A stretch of 64,000 bases of DNA from the NCBI RefSeq assembly GCF_009604405.1, contig NZ_WEGK01000022.1, forward strand, positions 49,809 to 113,808, written 5' to 3'. This document shows positions 33,744 through 43,236 of this stretch, in pieces. Position numbers and translations under genes: made by a program. This DNA comes from Nocardia macrotermitis. GTDB taxonomy: Bacteria > Actinomycetota > Actinomycetes > Mycobacteriales > Mycobacteriaceae. A model generated the notes under the pieces. It was not told where the DNA came from. It was given only the letters and a program-made list of their open reading frames with translations, and ran no database searches. How positions within the stretch are numbered: the first letter of the stretch is position 1; each line of letters starts with the position of its first letter.

Positions 33744-34346
33744 TCAGGGGGCCAGCGCCCGCAGCAGCGAGTCCTGCATCCAGGTTAGCCAGTGATAGAC
33801 GTCCAGATGCGGGGCGCGCGGATCGTCCGGGTGCAGCCGGTCGGGCGTGTCGGCGTCGATGCCGATGGCCGTGCCCAGGGCCAGCCGCACATCGTTGAGG
33901 GCGTTGAGCCAGGAGTCGGCCTGTTCGGGGGTCAGCAGGATCTTGCCGCCGCGCTCGGGCAGCGTGTCCAGCACCACCGAGCCCGCGGCCACCTTCCGAT
34001 CGATGATGTCCGGCTCGTGCAGACCGCGCAGCGCGCTGTTGAGATCGGCGCGATCGGCGTCGGGGGACCCGGCCTCGGGACGGTGGAAGTCCGGCAGCAG
34101 GCGCGCGAGCCGGGGATCCTCGGGGGGTGTGGCGTTGCCGATGCGTAACCCGGTCAGCTGGGCCAATTCGTCGTCGGGACCGGAAGAGGCCCGTTCGGTC
34201 AGCAGCCCGGTGACCGCCCCGACCAGCGAGCGCAGCACCTCGGCCTCCCGCGCGTCCATCTCCGACCGCAGCTTGAGCCCGCTCAGCGAGTTCTTTCTGC
34301 TCCACTTGCGCACGGGTTCACGGTAGTCGCCCGTCTCATTCGTCAC
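33744..34346 (-). CDS. DUF2017 protein
   Basis: 200 residues. LSGLKLRSEMDAREAEVLRSLVGAVTGLL and the C-terminal DVYHWLTWMQDSLLRAL are typical of DUF2017 proteins, which regularly follow clpS in actinobacteria (Rv1332 after Rv1331). Helical and cytoplasmic; function unknown. GTG start lies inside clpS, overlapping it by 11 bases, so the two are translated together. Confidence 0.87.
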   Translation of the reverse strand: MTNETGDYREPVRKWSRKNSLSGLKLRSEMDAREAEVLRSLVGAVTGLLTERASSGPDDELAQLTGLRIGNATPPEDPRLARLLPDFHRPEAGSPDADRADLNSALRGLHEPDIIDRKVAAGSVVLDTLPERGGKILLTPEQADSWLNALNDVRLALGTAIGIDADTPDRLHPDDPRAPHLDVYHWLTWMQDSLLRALAP

Positions 34347-34719
34347 GTTGCATGGTCGCCCAGAGGCCCGCGGCGTGCAGACGCTGCACGTCATGTTCCA
34401 TCCGGTCCCGCGAGCCCGAGGAGACCACCGCCTTTCCCTCGTTGTGCACCTGCAACATCAATTCGGTTGCCTTGCCTTTGCTGTACCCGAAGAGCTTCTG
34501 GAAGATGTAGGTGACGTAATGCATCAGATTCACCGGGTCGTCCCAGACGACCGTCACCCACGGCCGATCCTCCGCCTCGAGGATCTCGGTGGCCTCGATC
34601 GCCTCGGGAACGGCCTGGCCCGCCATCAGCACCCCCGGGCCCGCCGTGTGCGCCACCGTCGCGCTCGCTCCGCCCGTATCGGCGGCGACCCGGACGGCGT
34701 CCTTCATGCACAAGCCCAT
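34336..34719 (-). CDS. clpS: ATP-dependent Clp protease adaptor ClpS
   Basis: PWVTVVWDDPVNLMHYVTYIF, KATELMLQVHNEGKAVV and LHAAGLWATMQRD are the ClpS core that binds N-degron residues and docks on ClpC. Start: TACGCT (34727-34732) ends seven bases before ATG 34719, and the 31 codons after it have strongly GC-rich third positions, so this start (127 residues) is preferred. ATG at 34626 (96 residues) would match the mycobacterial length better. Divergent from pncB. Confidence 0.9.
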   Translation of the reverse strand: MGLCMKDAVRVAADTGGASATVAHTAGPGVLMAGQAVPEAIEATEILEAEDRPWVTVVWDDPVNLMHYVTYIFQKLFGYSKGKATELMLQVHNEGKAVVSSGSRDRMEHDVQRLHAAGLWATMQRDE

Positions 34720-34813
34720 AACCCTCAGCGTACGACTCGGCACCGGAGAAACAACACCCGACCGACGTCGTTTCCGGGGCCCTCGCGGCGCGATCCGCGA
34801 CGCGTTCGTTGTC

Positions 34814-34819
34814 TACAGT
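34814..34819 (+). promoter_or_regulatory. -10 element of pncB, leaderless
   Basis: TACAGT ends six bases before the GTG at 34826. No clear NrtR- or NiaR-type repressor dyad is seen in the 106-base spacer to clpS. Confidence 0.45.
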
Positions 34820-34825
34820 GACGAC

Positions 34826-36136
34826 GTGGATACCGCACATGTCGCAACCAGCACCGCGCTGCTGACCGACCAGTACGAACTCACCATGCTCGCGGCCGCG
34901 CTGGCCGACGGATCGGCGCATCGGCAATGCACCTTCGAGGTATTCGCGCGACGATTGCCGCACGGCCGCCGATACGGTGTGGCCGCGGGCATCGGGCGAA
35001 TGCTGGACGCGCTGAGCGAATTTCGTTTCCGCGAACCGGAACTGGCGGTCGCGGAGAAATTCCTCGACGCCGCCACGCTGAACTGGTTGCGCGATTACGA
35101 GTTCCGCGGCGATATCGACGGATACCGCGAGGGCGACCTGTATTTCCCGGGTTCGCCGATCGTGTCGGTGCGCGGCAGTTTCGCCGAATGCGTGATCCTC
35201 GAGACGCTGATCCTGTCGATTCTCAACCACGACAGCGCGATCGCGTCCGCCGCGGCGCGGATGGTCAGCGCCGCGGGCGGGCGGCGGATGATCGAGATGG
35301 GTTCGCGGCGCACCCACGAGCTGGCCGCGCCGGCCAGTGCGCGGGCGGCCTATCTGGCCGGCTTCGACGCGACGTCGAATCTGGAAGCGGTGCGCCGCTA
35401 CGACGTTCCCGGCGCGGGCACCAGCGCGCACGCGTTCACGCTGCTGCACAGCGGTTCGGACGGTTCGCACGAGGCCGCGGCGTTCCGCAGTCAGATCGAG
35501 GCGTTGGGCGTGGGCACGACGCTGCTGGTGGACACGTTCGACATCACCCAGGGCGTGGCCACCGCGATCGAGGTGGCCGGGCCCGAATTGGGCGGTGTGC
35601 GAATCGATTCCGGCGATCTGGGCGTGCTGGCGCGGCAGGTGCGCGATCAGCTCGACGCCCTCGGCGCGACCCGCACCCGCATCGTGGTCTCCGGCGATCT
35701 GGACGAGTACGCGATCGCCGCCCTGCGCGCGGAACCGGTCGACGCGTACGGCGTGGGCACCTCCCTGGTCACCGGCTCGGGCGCGCCGACCGCCGGGATG
35801 GTCTACAAACTCGTCGAGGTCGAAGGCGTTCCGGTGGCCAAGCGCAGCAGTCACAAGGAGTCCCGCGGCGGCACCAAACGCGCGGTGCGGCTGTCCCGGC
35901 GCACGGGCACGATCGTGGAGGAGATCGTCTATCCCGCAGCGGGTCCCGCACCGGACACCGACGGTTTCGAGGTCCGCGAACTGCTCACCCCCATGGTGCG
36001 CGGCGGCAAGATCCTCGACGACCGCCCGGCGCTCGCGGACAGTCGCGACCTGGTCGCACGCGGGCTGGTCAGCCTGCCCTGGGAGGGGCTCAAGCTCTCC
36101 CCCGGCGAACCGGCGATCCCGACCACCTTCCTGTAG
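34826..36136 (+). CDS. pncB: nicotinate phosphoribosyltransferase
   Basis: 436 residues. LLTDQYELTMLAAALADG at the N-terminus, FDATSNLEAVRRYDVPGAGTSAHAF, RIDSGDLG and SGAPTAGMVYKLVEV are the conserved NAPRT segments. It converts nicotinate, PRPP and ATP to nicotinate mononucleotide. It matches pncB1 (Rv1330c). A nicotinamidase gene follows 215 bases downstream on the same strand, giving a two-step salvage module; in M. tuberculosis pncA lies elsewhere. Confidence 0.95.
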   Translation: MDTAHVATSTALLTDQYELTMLAAALADGSAHRQCTFEVFARRLPHGRRYGVAAGIGRMLDALSEFRFREPELAVAEKFLDAATLNWLRDYEFRGDIDGYREGDLYFPGSPIVSVRGSFAECVILETLILSILNHDSAIASAAARMVSAAGGRRMIEMGSRRTHELAAPASARAAYLAGFDATSNLEAVRRYDVPGAGTSAHAFTLLHSGSDGSHEAAAFRSQIEALGVGTTLLVDTFDITQGVATAIEVAGPELGGVRIDSGDLGVLARQVRDQLDALGATRTRIVVSGDLDEYAIAALRAEPVDAYGVGTSLVTGSGAPTAGMVYKLVEVEGVPVAKRSSHKESRGGTKRAVRLSRRTGTIVEEIVYPAAGPAPDTDGFEVRELLTPMVRGGKILDDRPALADSRDLVARGLVSLPWEGLKLSPGEPAIPTTFL

Positions 36137-36351
36137 GAATCCCGGCCCGACCGGCAGCCGCCAGGATCGACCCGAAGTCACCGGGCCCGGCCCGCACTCA
36201 CCCGACATGCGTGTGTCGCATCAGGGTCTCGCACCCCCTGCGTGGCAGGGTGCCGCCGCGCTAGGTTCGATACTGCGGCCGGACACACCCCGGCCGGGCG
36301 GACCTCCGGGCCGGAGCATCCGGTACCGGCAGCGAAATCGAGGTGCGAGAG

Positions 36352-36918
36352 ATGACCAGGGCACTCATCGTCGTGGATGTGCAGAACGATTTCTGCGAGG
36401 GCGGATCGCTCGCGGTCGCGGGCGGGGCCGCGGTCGCCGGGCGGATCAGCGCGTACCTCGGCGCGAGCGAATACGACGCGATCGTGGCGACACGCGACTA
36501 CCACATCGATCCCGGCGCGCACTTCTCCGAGGATCCGGACTACGTCGACAGCTGGCCGCCGCACTGCCGCGTCGGCACGCCCGGCGCGGACTTCCATCCG
36601 GATCTGGACACCGCGCCGATCGAGGAGGTCTTCTCCAAAGGCGCCTACACCGCCGCGTATTCGGGTTTCGAGGGCAGCGCAGAGACGGGCGCCTCACTCG
36701 CGGATTGGTTGCGCGCCAAGGGAATCGACTCGGTCGACGTCTGCGGCATCGCCACCGACCACTGCGTGCGCGCCACCGCCCTGGACGCCCGCGCGGCGGG
36801 CCTGCACACCCGCGTCCTGCTGGATCTGACCGCCGCGGTCTCCCCCGACACCGCCGCGACCGCGCTGACGCAGATGCGCACCGCCGGAATCGAACTCGCC
36901 GGACACGCCGAACCATGA
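36352..36918 (+). CDS. pncA: nicotinamidase
   Basis: 188 residues. The catalytic triad is Asp9 (VVDVQNDF), Lys96 (FSKGAY) and Cys138 (ATDHCV); metal ligands Asp49, His51, His57 and His71 are all present. It deamidates nicotinamide to nicotinate for PncB and would activate pyrazinamide. GAGGTG lies seven bases before the ATG; a GTG nine bases upstream is less likely. The gap before it (36137-36351) holds small inverted repeats (ATGCG/CGCAT at about 36212) but no gene. Confidence 0.95.
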   Translation: MTRALIVVDVQNDFCEGGSLAVAGGAAVAGRISAYLGASEYDAIVATRDYHIDPGAHFSEDPDYVDSWPPHCRVGTPGADFHPDLDTAPIEEVFSKGAYTAAYSGFEGSAETGASLADWLRAKGIDSVDVCGIATDHCVRATALDARAAGLHTRVLLDLTAAVSPDTAATALTQMRTAGIELAGHAEP

Positions 36919-37021
36919 GTGGGCATTCGCTCTGCGGGTAGCCCCTCGCACGACTAGTTTGACGGTGTTGAAGACTGGACGGGGTCCGCGGACCGGTTCC
37001 AACACTACGGAAGACGAGGTC

Positions 37022-38992
37022 ATGTCCGACACCAACTACTCGACCGACCGACATCGGGTCGGGCGCGCGATCGCCGATATCACCGGCGAACCGGCCGAGG
37101 CAGGGATGCTCGGATACGGCATGGCCGATCAGAAGAGCACCGGTATCCACACCCGATTGCGTTCGCGCGCTTTCGTATTCGCCGATCCGATCACCGATCG
37201 CCGGGTGCTGCTGATCGTCAACGATCTGCCGCTGATCTTCTCCAGCATCACCCAGGAGGTGCTGCGCCGCCTCGCGGGACGGTTCGGCGACACCTATCAC
37301 GAATCCAATGTGATGATCACCGCCACGCACACGCACTGCGGGCCGGGCGGCTATTCGCATCACACGCTCTACAACAAGACCACCGACGGGTTCCGGCCCG
37401 CGACGTTCCGCGCGATCGTCGAGGGCATCGTGGAGGCGGTCGAGCGCGCGCACGAGGATCTGGCCCCGGCCACGATCCGGTTGGCGCACGGCGAACTGCG
37501 GGATGCGAGCGTCAACCGGTCGCGGGCCGCGTTCGATCGAAATCCCCAGGCGGACAAGGACTTCTTCCCCGACGCCATCGATCCGCAGACCACCCTGCTG
37601 CGCATCGACCGGGACGGTGAGCCGGTCGGCGCGATCGACTGGTTCGCCGCGCACAACACCTCGATGACCAACCGCAACACGCTGATCAGCGGCGACAACA
37701 AGGGGTACGCCGCGTATCACTGGGAGCGCGTCGTCGAGGGTGTGGACTATCTGATGGATTCGGAGGATCCGGATTTCGTCGCCGCGTTCGCGCAGACCAA
37801 CGCCGGTGACGTCTCGCCGAATCTGGACGGCGCGCCCGGCCACGGCCCGACCAACGACGAAGTCGAGAACACCCGGATCATCGGCACCCGCCAGTACGAG
37901 GCCGCGGCGAAACTCTCCGACGGGTACATGGCGCGCATGGCCGGGGACATCGACTGCCGGTTGATCCACGTCGACCTGTCCGCGATGACGGTGTCCGCGG
38001 AGTTCACCGGCGACGGCAGTGAGCACCGCACCGGTAAGCCCGCCGCGGGCGCGTCGGCGCTGGCCGGTGCGGCCTTCGACGGGCCGACCAATTGGAAGAC
38101 CTTCCACGAGGGCCGTAATCCCTTGTGGGACTGGATGTCCAAGCTCGCGTACCGCTTCGGCGCGAAGCTGCGGGACGCGCAGGCGCCCAAGACGATCGTC
38201 GCGCCCAGCAGTGTGCTGAATCGTTTCGGCGGACCGTACGTGCAGGAGATCGCGCCGGTGCAGCTGATCCGGATCGGCGAGTTGTACCTGATCGGCATCC
38301 CCGGCGAGGTGACCATCACCGCCGGTCTGCGGCTGCGTCGCACGGTCGCGCAGATCGTCGGGGCGGAACTGCCGAACGTGCTGGTCGCCGGGTACGCCAA
38401 CGCGTACATCCACTACATCACCACCCCCGAGGAGTACGACGAGCAGCGCTACGAGGGCGCGAGCACGCTGTTCGGACGGTGGGAGCTGCCCGCTCTGCAA
38501 CAGGTGGCCGCCGGCCTGGCGACCGCGATGCGCGACGGGGTGCCCGTCTCGCCGGGGATCGCTGCCCCCGATCTGGCCGATCTGCCGAAACCGACGAAAA
38601 CCACTCTGCCACCGGACTTTCCGCCCGGGGGCAAACATTTCGGCGACGTCGTCACCGAACCCGAGGGCTCCTACCGCGCGGGCCAGAAGATCGTCGCCGA
38701 ATTCGCCGGCGCCCACCCCAACCGCGACCTGCACCGCGGCGGCACCTACCTGATGGTGCAACGCTACGAATCCGGCCGCTGGCGCGTCATCGCCGACGAC
38801 GGCGACTGGTCCACCACCTTCCGCTGGACCCGCGGCGCCGCCTCCAGCTCCCTGGTGACCATCACCTGGAACAGCCCCGCCGACACCCCCCAGGGCCGCT
38901 ACCGCATCCGCTACTACGGCGATTCCGCCAGCCACAGCGGCGAACGCATCCCGTTCTCCGGCACGACGCAGGAATTCGAAGTCAGCAGCTGA
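37022..38992 (+). CDS. neutral/alkaline non-lysosomal ceramidase
   Basis: 656 residues. The N-terminal catalytic domain (about 1-490) carries ITGEPAEAGMLGYG, the metal-binding THTHCGPGGYSHH and a late YANAYIHYITTPEEYD. The C-terminal ~150 residues are the beta-sandwich domain. It hydrolyses ceramide to sphingosine and fatty acid. No signal peptide is seen, as in my recollection of mycobacterial Rv0669c, so export is unclear. GAGG lies before the ATG. A family 2 hairpin repeat follows 12 bases after the stop. Confidence 0.92.
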   Translation: MSDTNYSTDRHRVGRAIADITGEPAEAGMLGYGMADQKSTGIHTRLRSRAFVFADPITDRRVLLIVNDLPLIFSSITQEVLRRLAGRFGDTYHESNVMITATHTHCGPGGYSHHTLYNKTTDGFRPATFRAIVEGIVEAVERAHEDLAPATIRLAHGELRDASVNRSRAAFDRNPQADKDFFPDAIDPQTTLLRIDRDGEPVGAIDWFAAHNTSMTNRNTLISGDNKGYAAYHWERVVEGVDYLMDSEDPDFVAAFAQTNAGDVSPNLDGAPGHGPTNDEVENTRIIGTRQYEAAAKLSDGYMARMAGDIDCRLIHVDLSAMTVSAEFTGDGSEHRTGKPAAGASALAGAAFDGPTNWKTFHEGRNPLWDWMSKLAYRFGAKLRDAQAPKTIVAPSSVLNRFGGPYVQEIAPVQLIRIGELYLIGIPGEVTITAGLRLRRTVAQIVGAELPNVLVAGYANAYIHYITTPEEYDEQRYEGASTLFGRWELPALQQVAAGLATAMRDGVPVSPGIAAPDLADLPKPTKTTLPPDFPPGGKHFGDVVTEPEGSYRAGQKIVAEFAGAHPNRDLHRGGTYLMVQRYESGRWRVIADDGDWSTTFRWTRGAASSSLVTITWNSPADTPQGRYRIRYYGDSASHSGERIPFSGTTQEFEVSS

Positions 38993-39004
38993 GGCTGTGT
39001 CTTC

Positions 39005-39120
39005 GGCCTCCGCTTCGCTCCGGCGGGTTCGCGGCCCCCGAAGGCTCACCGATGAGCCCCGTGTCGGGCACTCGTTCCTCGCACCCGCCACGCGTCTCAT
39101 CGGCAAGCCGGGCCGCGAAC
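39005..39120 (+). repeat. long hairpin repeat behind the ceramidase gene (family 2, copy 2)
   Basis: The 20-base head GGCCTCCGCTTCGCTCCGGC (39005-39024) is identical to the one behind cysM. Then come GTTCGCGGCCC/GGGCCGCGAAC (39027-39037 with 39110-39120), CCGATGAG/CTCATCGG (39049-39056 with 39096-39103) and CGTGTCGGG/CCCGCCACG (39060-39068 with 39084-39092, one mismatch). It stands directly behind a stop codon in the sense orientation, so it may act as a terminator. The remaining bases to 39239 show nothing recognisable. Confidence 0.7.
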
Positions 39121-39239
39121 TTTGCTGTCGGCGTTCCATGGGGTCGGCGGAACCGGGCGGGCGGCTCGAGGGGAGTTGCGTGGCCTTGCGGATCGGCGGC
39201 TGGGGGCCATGTCTGTGATGGGTTGTCGGTGGCTGGCGC

Positions 39240-39245
39240 TAGTCT
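39240..39245 (+). promoter_or_regulatory. -10 element of dinG, leaderless
   Basis: TAGTCT ends six bases before the GTG at 39252. Confidence 0.45.
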
Positions 39246-39251
39246 GCCTGG

Positions 39252-41297
39252 GTGCCCGAACTTCCGCCTGTGCCAACCCTGTTGACGACCGCCGTCGAAG
39301 CGCTCGGCGGTAAGGCGCGCAAGGGGCAGCAGACGATGGCGGCGGCGGTCGCGCATTCGATCGATACCAAGGAGCATCTGGCGGTTCAGGCCGGGACGGG
39401 GACGGGTAAGTCGCTGGCCTATCTGGTGCCGAGTCTGCGGCACGCGGTGCAGAGCGGGCGCACGGTGGTGGTGTCGACGGCGACGATCGCGTTGCAGCGG
39501 CAGCTGGTGGATCGGGATCTGCCACGCTTGACCGAGGCGCTGGCGGGGCCGTTGGGGCGCAAGCCGAAGTTCGCGATTCTCAAGGGGCGCAACAACTATC
39601 TGTGCCTGAACAAGATCAACAGCGCGATCCCGGACGAGGAGCCCGAGGCCGAACTGTTCGACGCGTTCGCCATCTCCCGCCTCGGCCGCGAGGTGCAGCG
39701 GCTCAACGACTGGGCCTCCGACACCGAGACCGGCGATCGCGACGAGGTGGCCCCGGGCGTCACCGATCGGGCGTGGCGGCAGGTCAGCGTGTCCTCACGC
39801 GAATGCCTGGGTAAATCGCGCTGTCCGTTCGGCACCGACTGCTTCGCCGAACGCGCCCGCGCCGAATCCGGCCAGGCCGATGTGGTGGTCACCAACCACG
39901 CGCTGCTGGCCATCGACGCCATCAGCGGCATCCAGGTGCTGCCCGAACACGACGTCGTGGTGATCGACGAGGCACACGAACTGGTCGACCGCGTCACCGG
40001 CGTCGCGACCGCGGAACTGTCCACCGGCGCGATCAGCGCCGCGGCCAAACGCTGCGCCAAACTCGTCGACCAGCAGGAGGTCGATCGGTTCGAGGAGGCC
40101 GCCGAAGCCTGGCACGAACTGCTCGAGGAACTGCCGCCGGGCCGCTGGGATCAACTGCCCGGCGGCGCGGGCCCGGTGCTGGCACTGATCCGCGACGCCG
40201 CCTGGAATGTCCGCACCGCGCTCGCGCCGCCGGGTTCCGGTGCGCCACAAGGAGATCCGGAGGACGTCGCCGCCCGCAACATGGCGTTGTCGGCGGTCGA
40301 GGAGGTGCACGACGCCGCGGTGCGCGCGCTGACCACCTTCGAGGAGTCCGATCCGGCCGCCCGCCGCGACGTCATCTGGCTGGCCGCCGACGAGTTGCGC
40401 GGCATCGCCCGCCGCACCCTGCACATGGCCCCGCTCTCGGTCGGCGGCCTGCTGCGCAGTCGCCTGTTCGGTACCGCCACAGTGGTTTTGACCTCCGCGA
40501 CGCTCCAGGTGGGCGGTTCGTTCGACGGCCTGGCCATCACCTGGGGCCTTCCGGCGCAGTCCTCGAACCGCGTGGATGCCGCGCTGGCCAACGGCGGCGA
40601 GGCCCCCTCGGATTCCGATGTGGTGCGCTGGAATTCGCTCGACGTGGGTTCCCCCTTCGATCACGCCAAATCCGGAATCCTCTATGTCGCAAAGCATCTG
40701 CCCGCCCCCGGCCGCGACGGCCTGTCCCCGGCCTACCTCGACGAGATCGATCGCCTGATCCGCGCCGCGGGCGGCCGCACCCTGGGCCTGTTCTCCTCGA
40801 TGCGCGCCGCCAAGGCCGCCACCGAGGCCCTGCGCGACCGCCTGGACACCCCGATCCTGTGCCAGGGCGAGGACGCCACCGGCGCACTGGTCCGCAAATT
40901 CGCCGACGACCCCGAAACCTCCCTGTTCGGCACGTTGTCGCTGTGGCAGGGCGTGGACGTCCCCGGCCCGTCCCTGAGCCTGGTCATCCTGGACCGCATC
41001 CCGTTCCCCCGCCCCGACGACCCGCTGCTGGTGGCCCGCCAGAAAGCCGTCGAATCCCGCGGCGGCAACGGTTTCATGGCCATCGCAGCCAACCACGCCG
41101 CCCTGCTGCTGGCCCAGGGCACCGGCCGCCTGCTGCGCAGCGTCGAGGACCGCGGCGTGGTCGCCATCCTCGACTCCCGCCTGGCCACGGCCCGCTACGG
41201 CTCCTATCTGCGTGCATCCCTGCCGCCCTACTGGGAGACCACCGACCCGGAGGTCGTCGTCAAGGCTCTCGAGCGCCTGACCGCCGCCGCGAAGTAG
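39252..41297 (+). CDS. dinG: DinG-type ATP-dependent DNA helicase
   Basis: 681 residues, superfamily 2 with XPD-like architecture. AGTGTGKS is Walker A, VVIDEAHEL is the DEAH box, and QGTGRLLRS is motif VI. Four cysteines for an iron-sulfur cluster are NNYLCLN and ECLGKSRCPFGTDC. It unwinds DNA 5' to 3' and handles R-loops or forks in related bacteria. Matches Rv1329c. No SOS box is seen upstream. Converges on the DoxX gene four bases away. Confidence 0.93.
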   Translation: MPELPPVPTLLTTAVEALGGKARKGQQTMAAAVAHSIDTKEHLAVQAGTGTGKSLAYLVPSLRHAVQSGRTVVVSTATIALQRQLVDRDLPRLTEALAGPLGRKPKFAILKGRNNYLCLNKINSAIPDEEPEAELFDAFAISRLGREVQRLNDWASDTETGDRDEVAPGVTDRAWRQVSVSSRECLGKSRCPFGTDCFAERARAESGQADVVVTNHALLAIDAISGIQVLPEHDVVVIDEAHELVDRVTGVATAELSTGAISAAAKRCAKLVDQQEVDRFEEAAEAWHELLEELPPGRWDQLPGGAGPVLALIRDAAWNVRTALAPPGSGAPQGDPEDVAARNMALSAVEEVHDAAVRALTTFEESDPAARRDVIWLAADELRGIARRTLHMAPLSVGGLLRSRLFGTATVVLTSATLQVGGSFDGLAITWGLPAQSSNRVDAALANGGEAPSDSDVVRWNSLDVGSPFDHAKSGILYVAKHLPAPGRDGLSPAYLDEIDRLIRAAGGRTLGLFSSMRAAKAATEALRDRLDTPILCQGEDATGALVRKFADDPETSLFGTLSLWQGVDVPGPSLSLVILDRIPFPRPDDPLLVARQKAVESRGGNGFMAIAANHAALLLAQGTGRLLRSVEDRGVVAILDSRLATARYGSYLRASLPPYWETTDPEVVVKALERLTAAAK

Positions 41298-41301
41298 GGC
41301 T

Positions 41302-41823
41302 TCACTTCACGGCCAGCGTTATCGCCGCCGCGACAACCCCCAGCGCGACGGCTCCCAGCCCCCACACGGGGCCTCGGCGCTGCCAGGGGCGATCGTGGTC
41401 CAGCGAGATCCGGCCCGGTCCGGCGCAACCGAGCGCGACCGCCGCGACGATCAACAAGACCGCCGAGGAGGCCGCGACCAGGCCATGCGGCCAGGTCACG
41501 TGTACGGCGTTGATCATGGTGCCGATGACGACGGCCGCGGCGAGCGGGGTCAAGAGCCCGAGCACCAGCAGCGCACCGCCGGTGAATTCGCACAGCCCGG
41601 CCAGGGTGCCGAACACTCTGCCCGGCTGATACCCCATCCGGTCGAAGCTCTCGGTGGTCCGCTGCCATCCGGCGCCGTGGAACCAGCCGAACAGTTTCTC
41701 GCTCCCGGTGACGAACAGTAGGCCGCCGCAGCCGACCCGGAGCACGAGCAGACCGATGTCCGTGCCCACCGTGTCGGCGGCGGAGGTGCGCGGCGCGTGT
41801 GGCGCGGTGGTGTCGGTGGTCAT
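41302..41823 (-). CDS. DoxX-family membrane protein
   Basis: 173 residues with four membrane helices. LLVLRVGCGGLLFVTGSEKLFGW, LAGLCEFTGGALLVLGL and TPLAAAVVIGTMINAVH are typical of DoxX. In mycobacteria DoxX proteins take part in membrane-associated redox complexes, but the function here is unknown. It follows the purine permease gene on the same strand by 48 bases. Confidence 0.85.
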   Translation of the reverse strand: MTTDTTAPHAPRTSAADTVGTDIGLLVLRVGCGGLLFVTGSEKLFGWFHGAGWQRTTESFDRMGYQPGRVFGTLAGLCEFTGGALLVLGLLTPLAAAVVIGTMINAVHVTWPHGLVAASSAVLLIVAAVALGCAGPGRISLDHDRPWQRRGPVWGLGAVALGVVAAAITLAVK

Positions 41824-41871
41824 ATCGAGACCACGACACCGGACGCCCCCTGGTTCGCCCGATCGCGAAAA

Positions 41872-43236
41872 TTACCTGTTCGCCAGGAAGAAGAAGTACG
41901 CCAGGAAGATCACCGCCAGCACCCACACCACCGGATGCACCTCGCGGCCGCGGCGTTTGGCGACCATGACGATCGGATAGAACAGCAGCCCCATCGCGAT
42001 GCCGTTGGCGATGGAGTAGGTCAGCGGCATCATGATCACGGTGATGAACGCCGGGATCGCGTATTCCAGTTCGCTCCAATCGATCTGGCCGAGCGAGCGG
42101 GACATCAGCACGCCGACCACGATGAGCGCGGGCGCGGTCACCGAGGACGCCCCCGCGACGACGTCGAAGATCGGGAACAGGAACATCGCGATCAGGAACC
42201 ACCCGGCGGTCGAGATCGCGGTGATGCCGGTGCGGCCCCCCGCGCTGACGCCCGCGGTGGATTCGACGTAGGCGGTGGTGGTCGAGGTGCCGATGATCGC
42301 ACCGGCCGCGGTGCCGACGGAATCGGAGGCGAACGCCTGCGCCGCGCGCGGCAGCTTCCCCTCGGGCGTCAGCAGCCCGGCCTGGTTGGCGATCCCGATC
42401 AACGTGCCCGAGGCGTCGAAGAAGTCGACGAACAGCATGGTCAGCACCACGATCACCATCTGACCGGTGAACGCGTGCGGCAGATTCACGATCGCCTGCC
42501 CGAAGGTCTGGTCCAGCCCGTGCGGCAGCGACACCACCGAATGCGGCAGCGGCACCAGCCCGCTGACGATGCCCACGATCGTCGTCGCGACGATGCCGTA
42601 CAGCACCGCGCCGTGCCAGCCGATCACCAGGAAGATCACCGTGATCAGCAGCCCGAACAGCGCCAGCAGCGTGGTCCCCTTGGTGAAGTCGCCCAGGTGC
42701 ACGAAGGTCGATTCGCTGGCCACCACCAGCCCGCCGTTCTTGAGCCCGAGGAAGGCCACGAACATCCCGATGCCCGCGCCGACGGCGAGTTTCAGCTGCA
42801 TCGGAATCGCGTCGATGATCTTCTCGCGGATCTTGGTGATCGCGAGCACGAAGAAGATCACCCCGGACAGCAGCGTGCCGGACAGCGCGACCTGCCAGTG
42901 GATGCCCATCCCGAGCACCACCGAGTAGGCGAAGAAGGCGTTCAGGCCCATGCCGGGCGCGAGCGCGATGGGGTAGCGCGCCCACAGCCCCATCACCAGC
43001 GTGCCCACCACCGCGGCGACGGCGGTCGCGGTGAACACGGCCTGGGTGGGAATTCCCTTGGCCCCCAACGTCCCGTGGTCGCCGAGCACCGCGGGGTTGA
43101 CCGCCAGGACGTAGGACATCGCCAGGAAGGTGACCGTCCCGGCCATGATCTCGCGCTTCACGGTCGAGCCGTGTCTGCTGATGCCGAAGTAGGCGTCCAC
43201 GCGCCCCTTCGCACCCGACTGAGCATCGATTGTCAT
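41872..43236 (-). CDS. NCS2-family (AzgA-like) purine permease
   Basis: 454 residues, about 12-14 membrane segments. VKREIMAGTVTFLAMSYVLAVNPAVL and ALAPGMGLNAFFAY are hallmarks of the AzgA branch for adenine, guanine and hypoxanthine. LFVDFFDASGTLIGIA and GTSTTTAYVESTAGVSAGGRTG are substrate-site motifs. GGAG precedes the ATG. I looked for a purine riboswitch upstream and saw none. Confidence 0.9.
   Translation of the reverse strand: MTIDAQSGAKGRVDAYFGISRHGSTVKREIMAGTVTFLAMSYVLAVNPAVLGDHGTLGAKGIPTQAVFTATAVAAVVGTLVMGLWARYPIALAPGMGLNAFFAYSVVLGMGIHWQVALSGTLLSGVIFFVLAITKIREKIIDAIPMQLKLAVGAGIGMFVAFLGLKNGGLVVASESTFVHLGDFTKGTTLLALFGLLITVIFLVIGWHGAVLYGIVATTIVGIVSGLVPLPHSVVSLPHGLDQTFGQAIVNLPHAFTGQMVIVVLTMLFVDFFDASGTLIGIANQAGLLTPEGKLPRAAQAFASDSVGTAAGAIIGTSTTTAYVESTAGVSAGGRTGITAISTAGWFLIAMFLFPIFDVVAGASSVTAPALIVVGVLMSRSLGQIDWSELEYAIPAFITVIMMPLTYSIANGIAMGLLFYPIVMVAKRRGREVHPVVWVLAVIFLAYFFFLANR

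Noticed and set aside
36446..39139. An 897-codon open frame on the minus strand
   Set aside because: It is antisense to pncA and the ceramidase, has no recognisable domain and arises from the high GC content of the sense genes.
40000..41300. SOS control of dinG
   Set aside because: No LexA-type box was found upstream of dinG, despite the name of the family.
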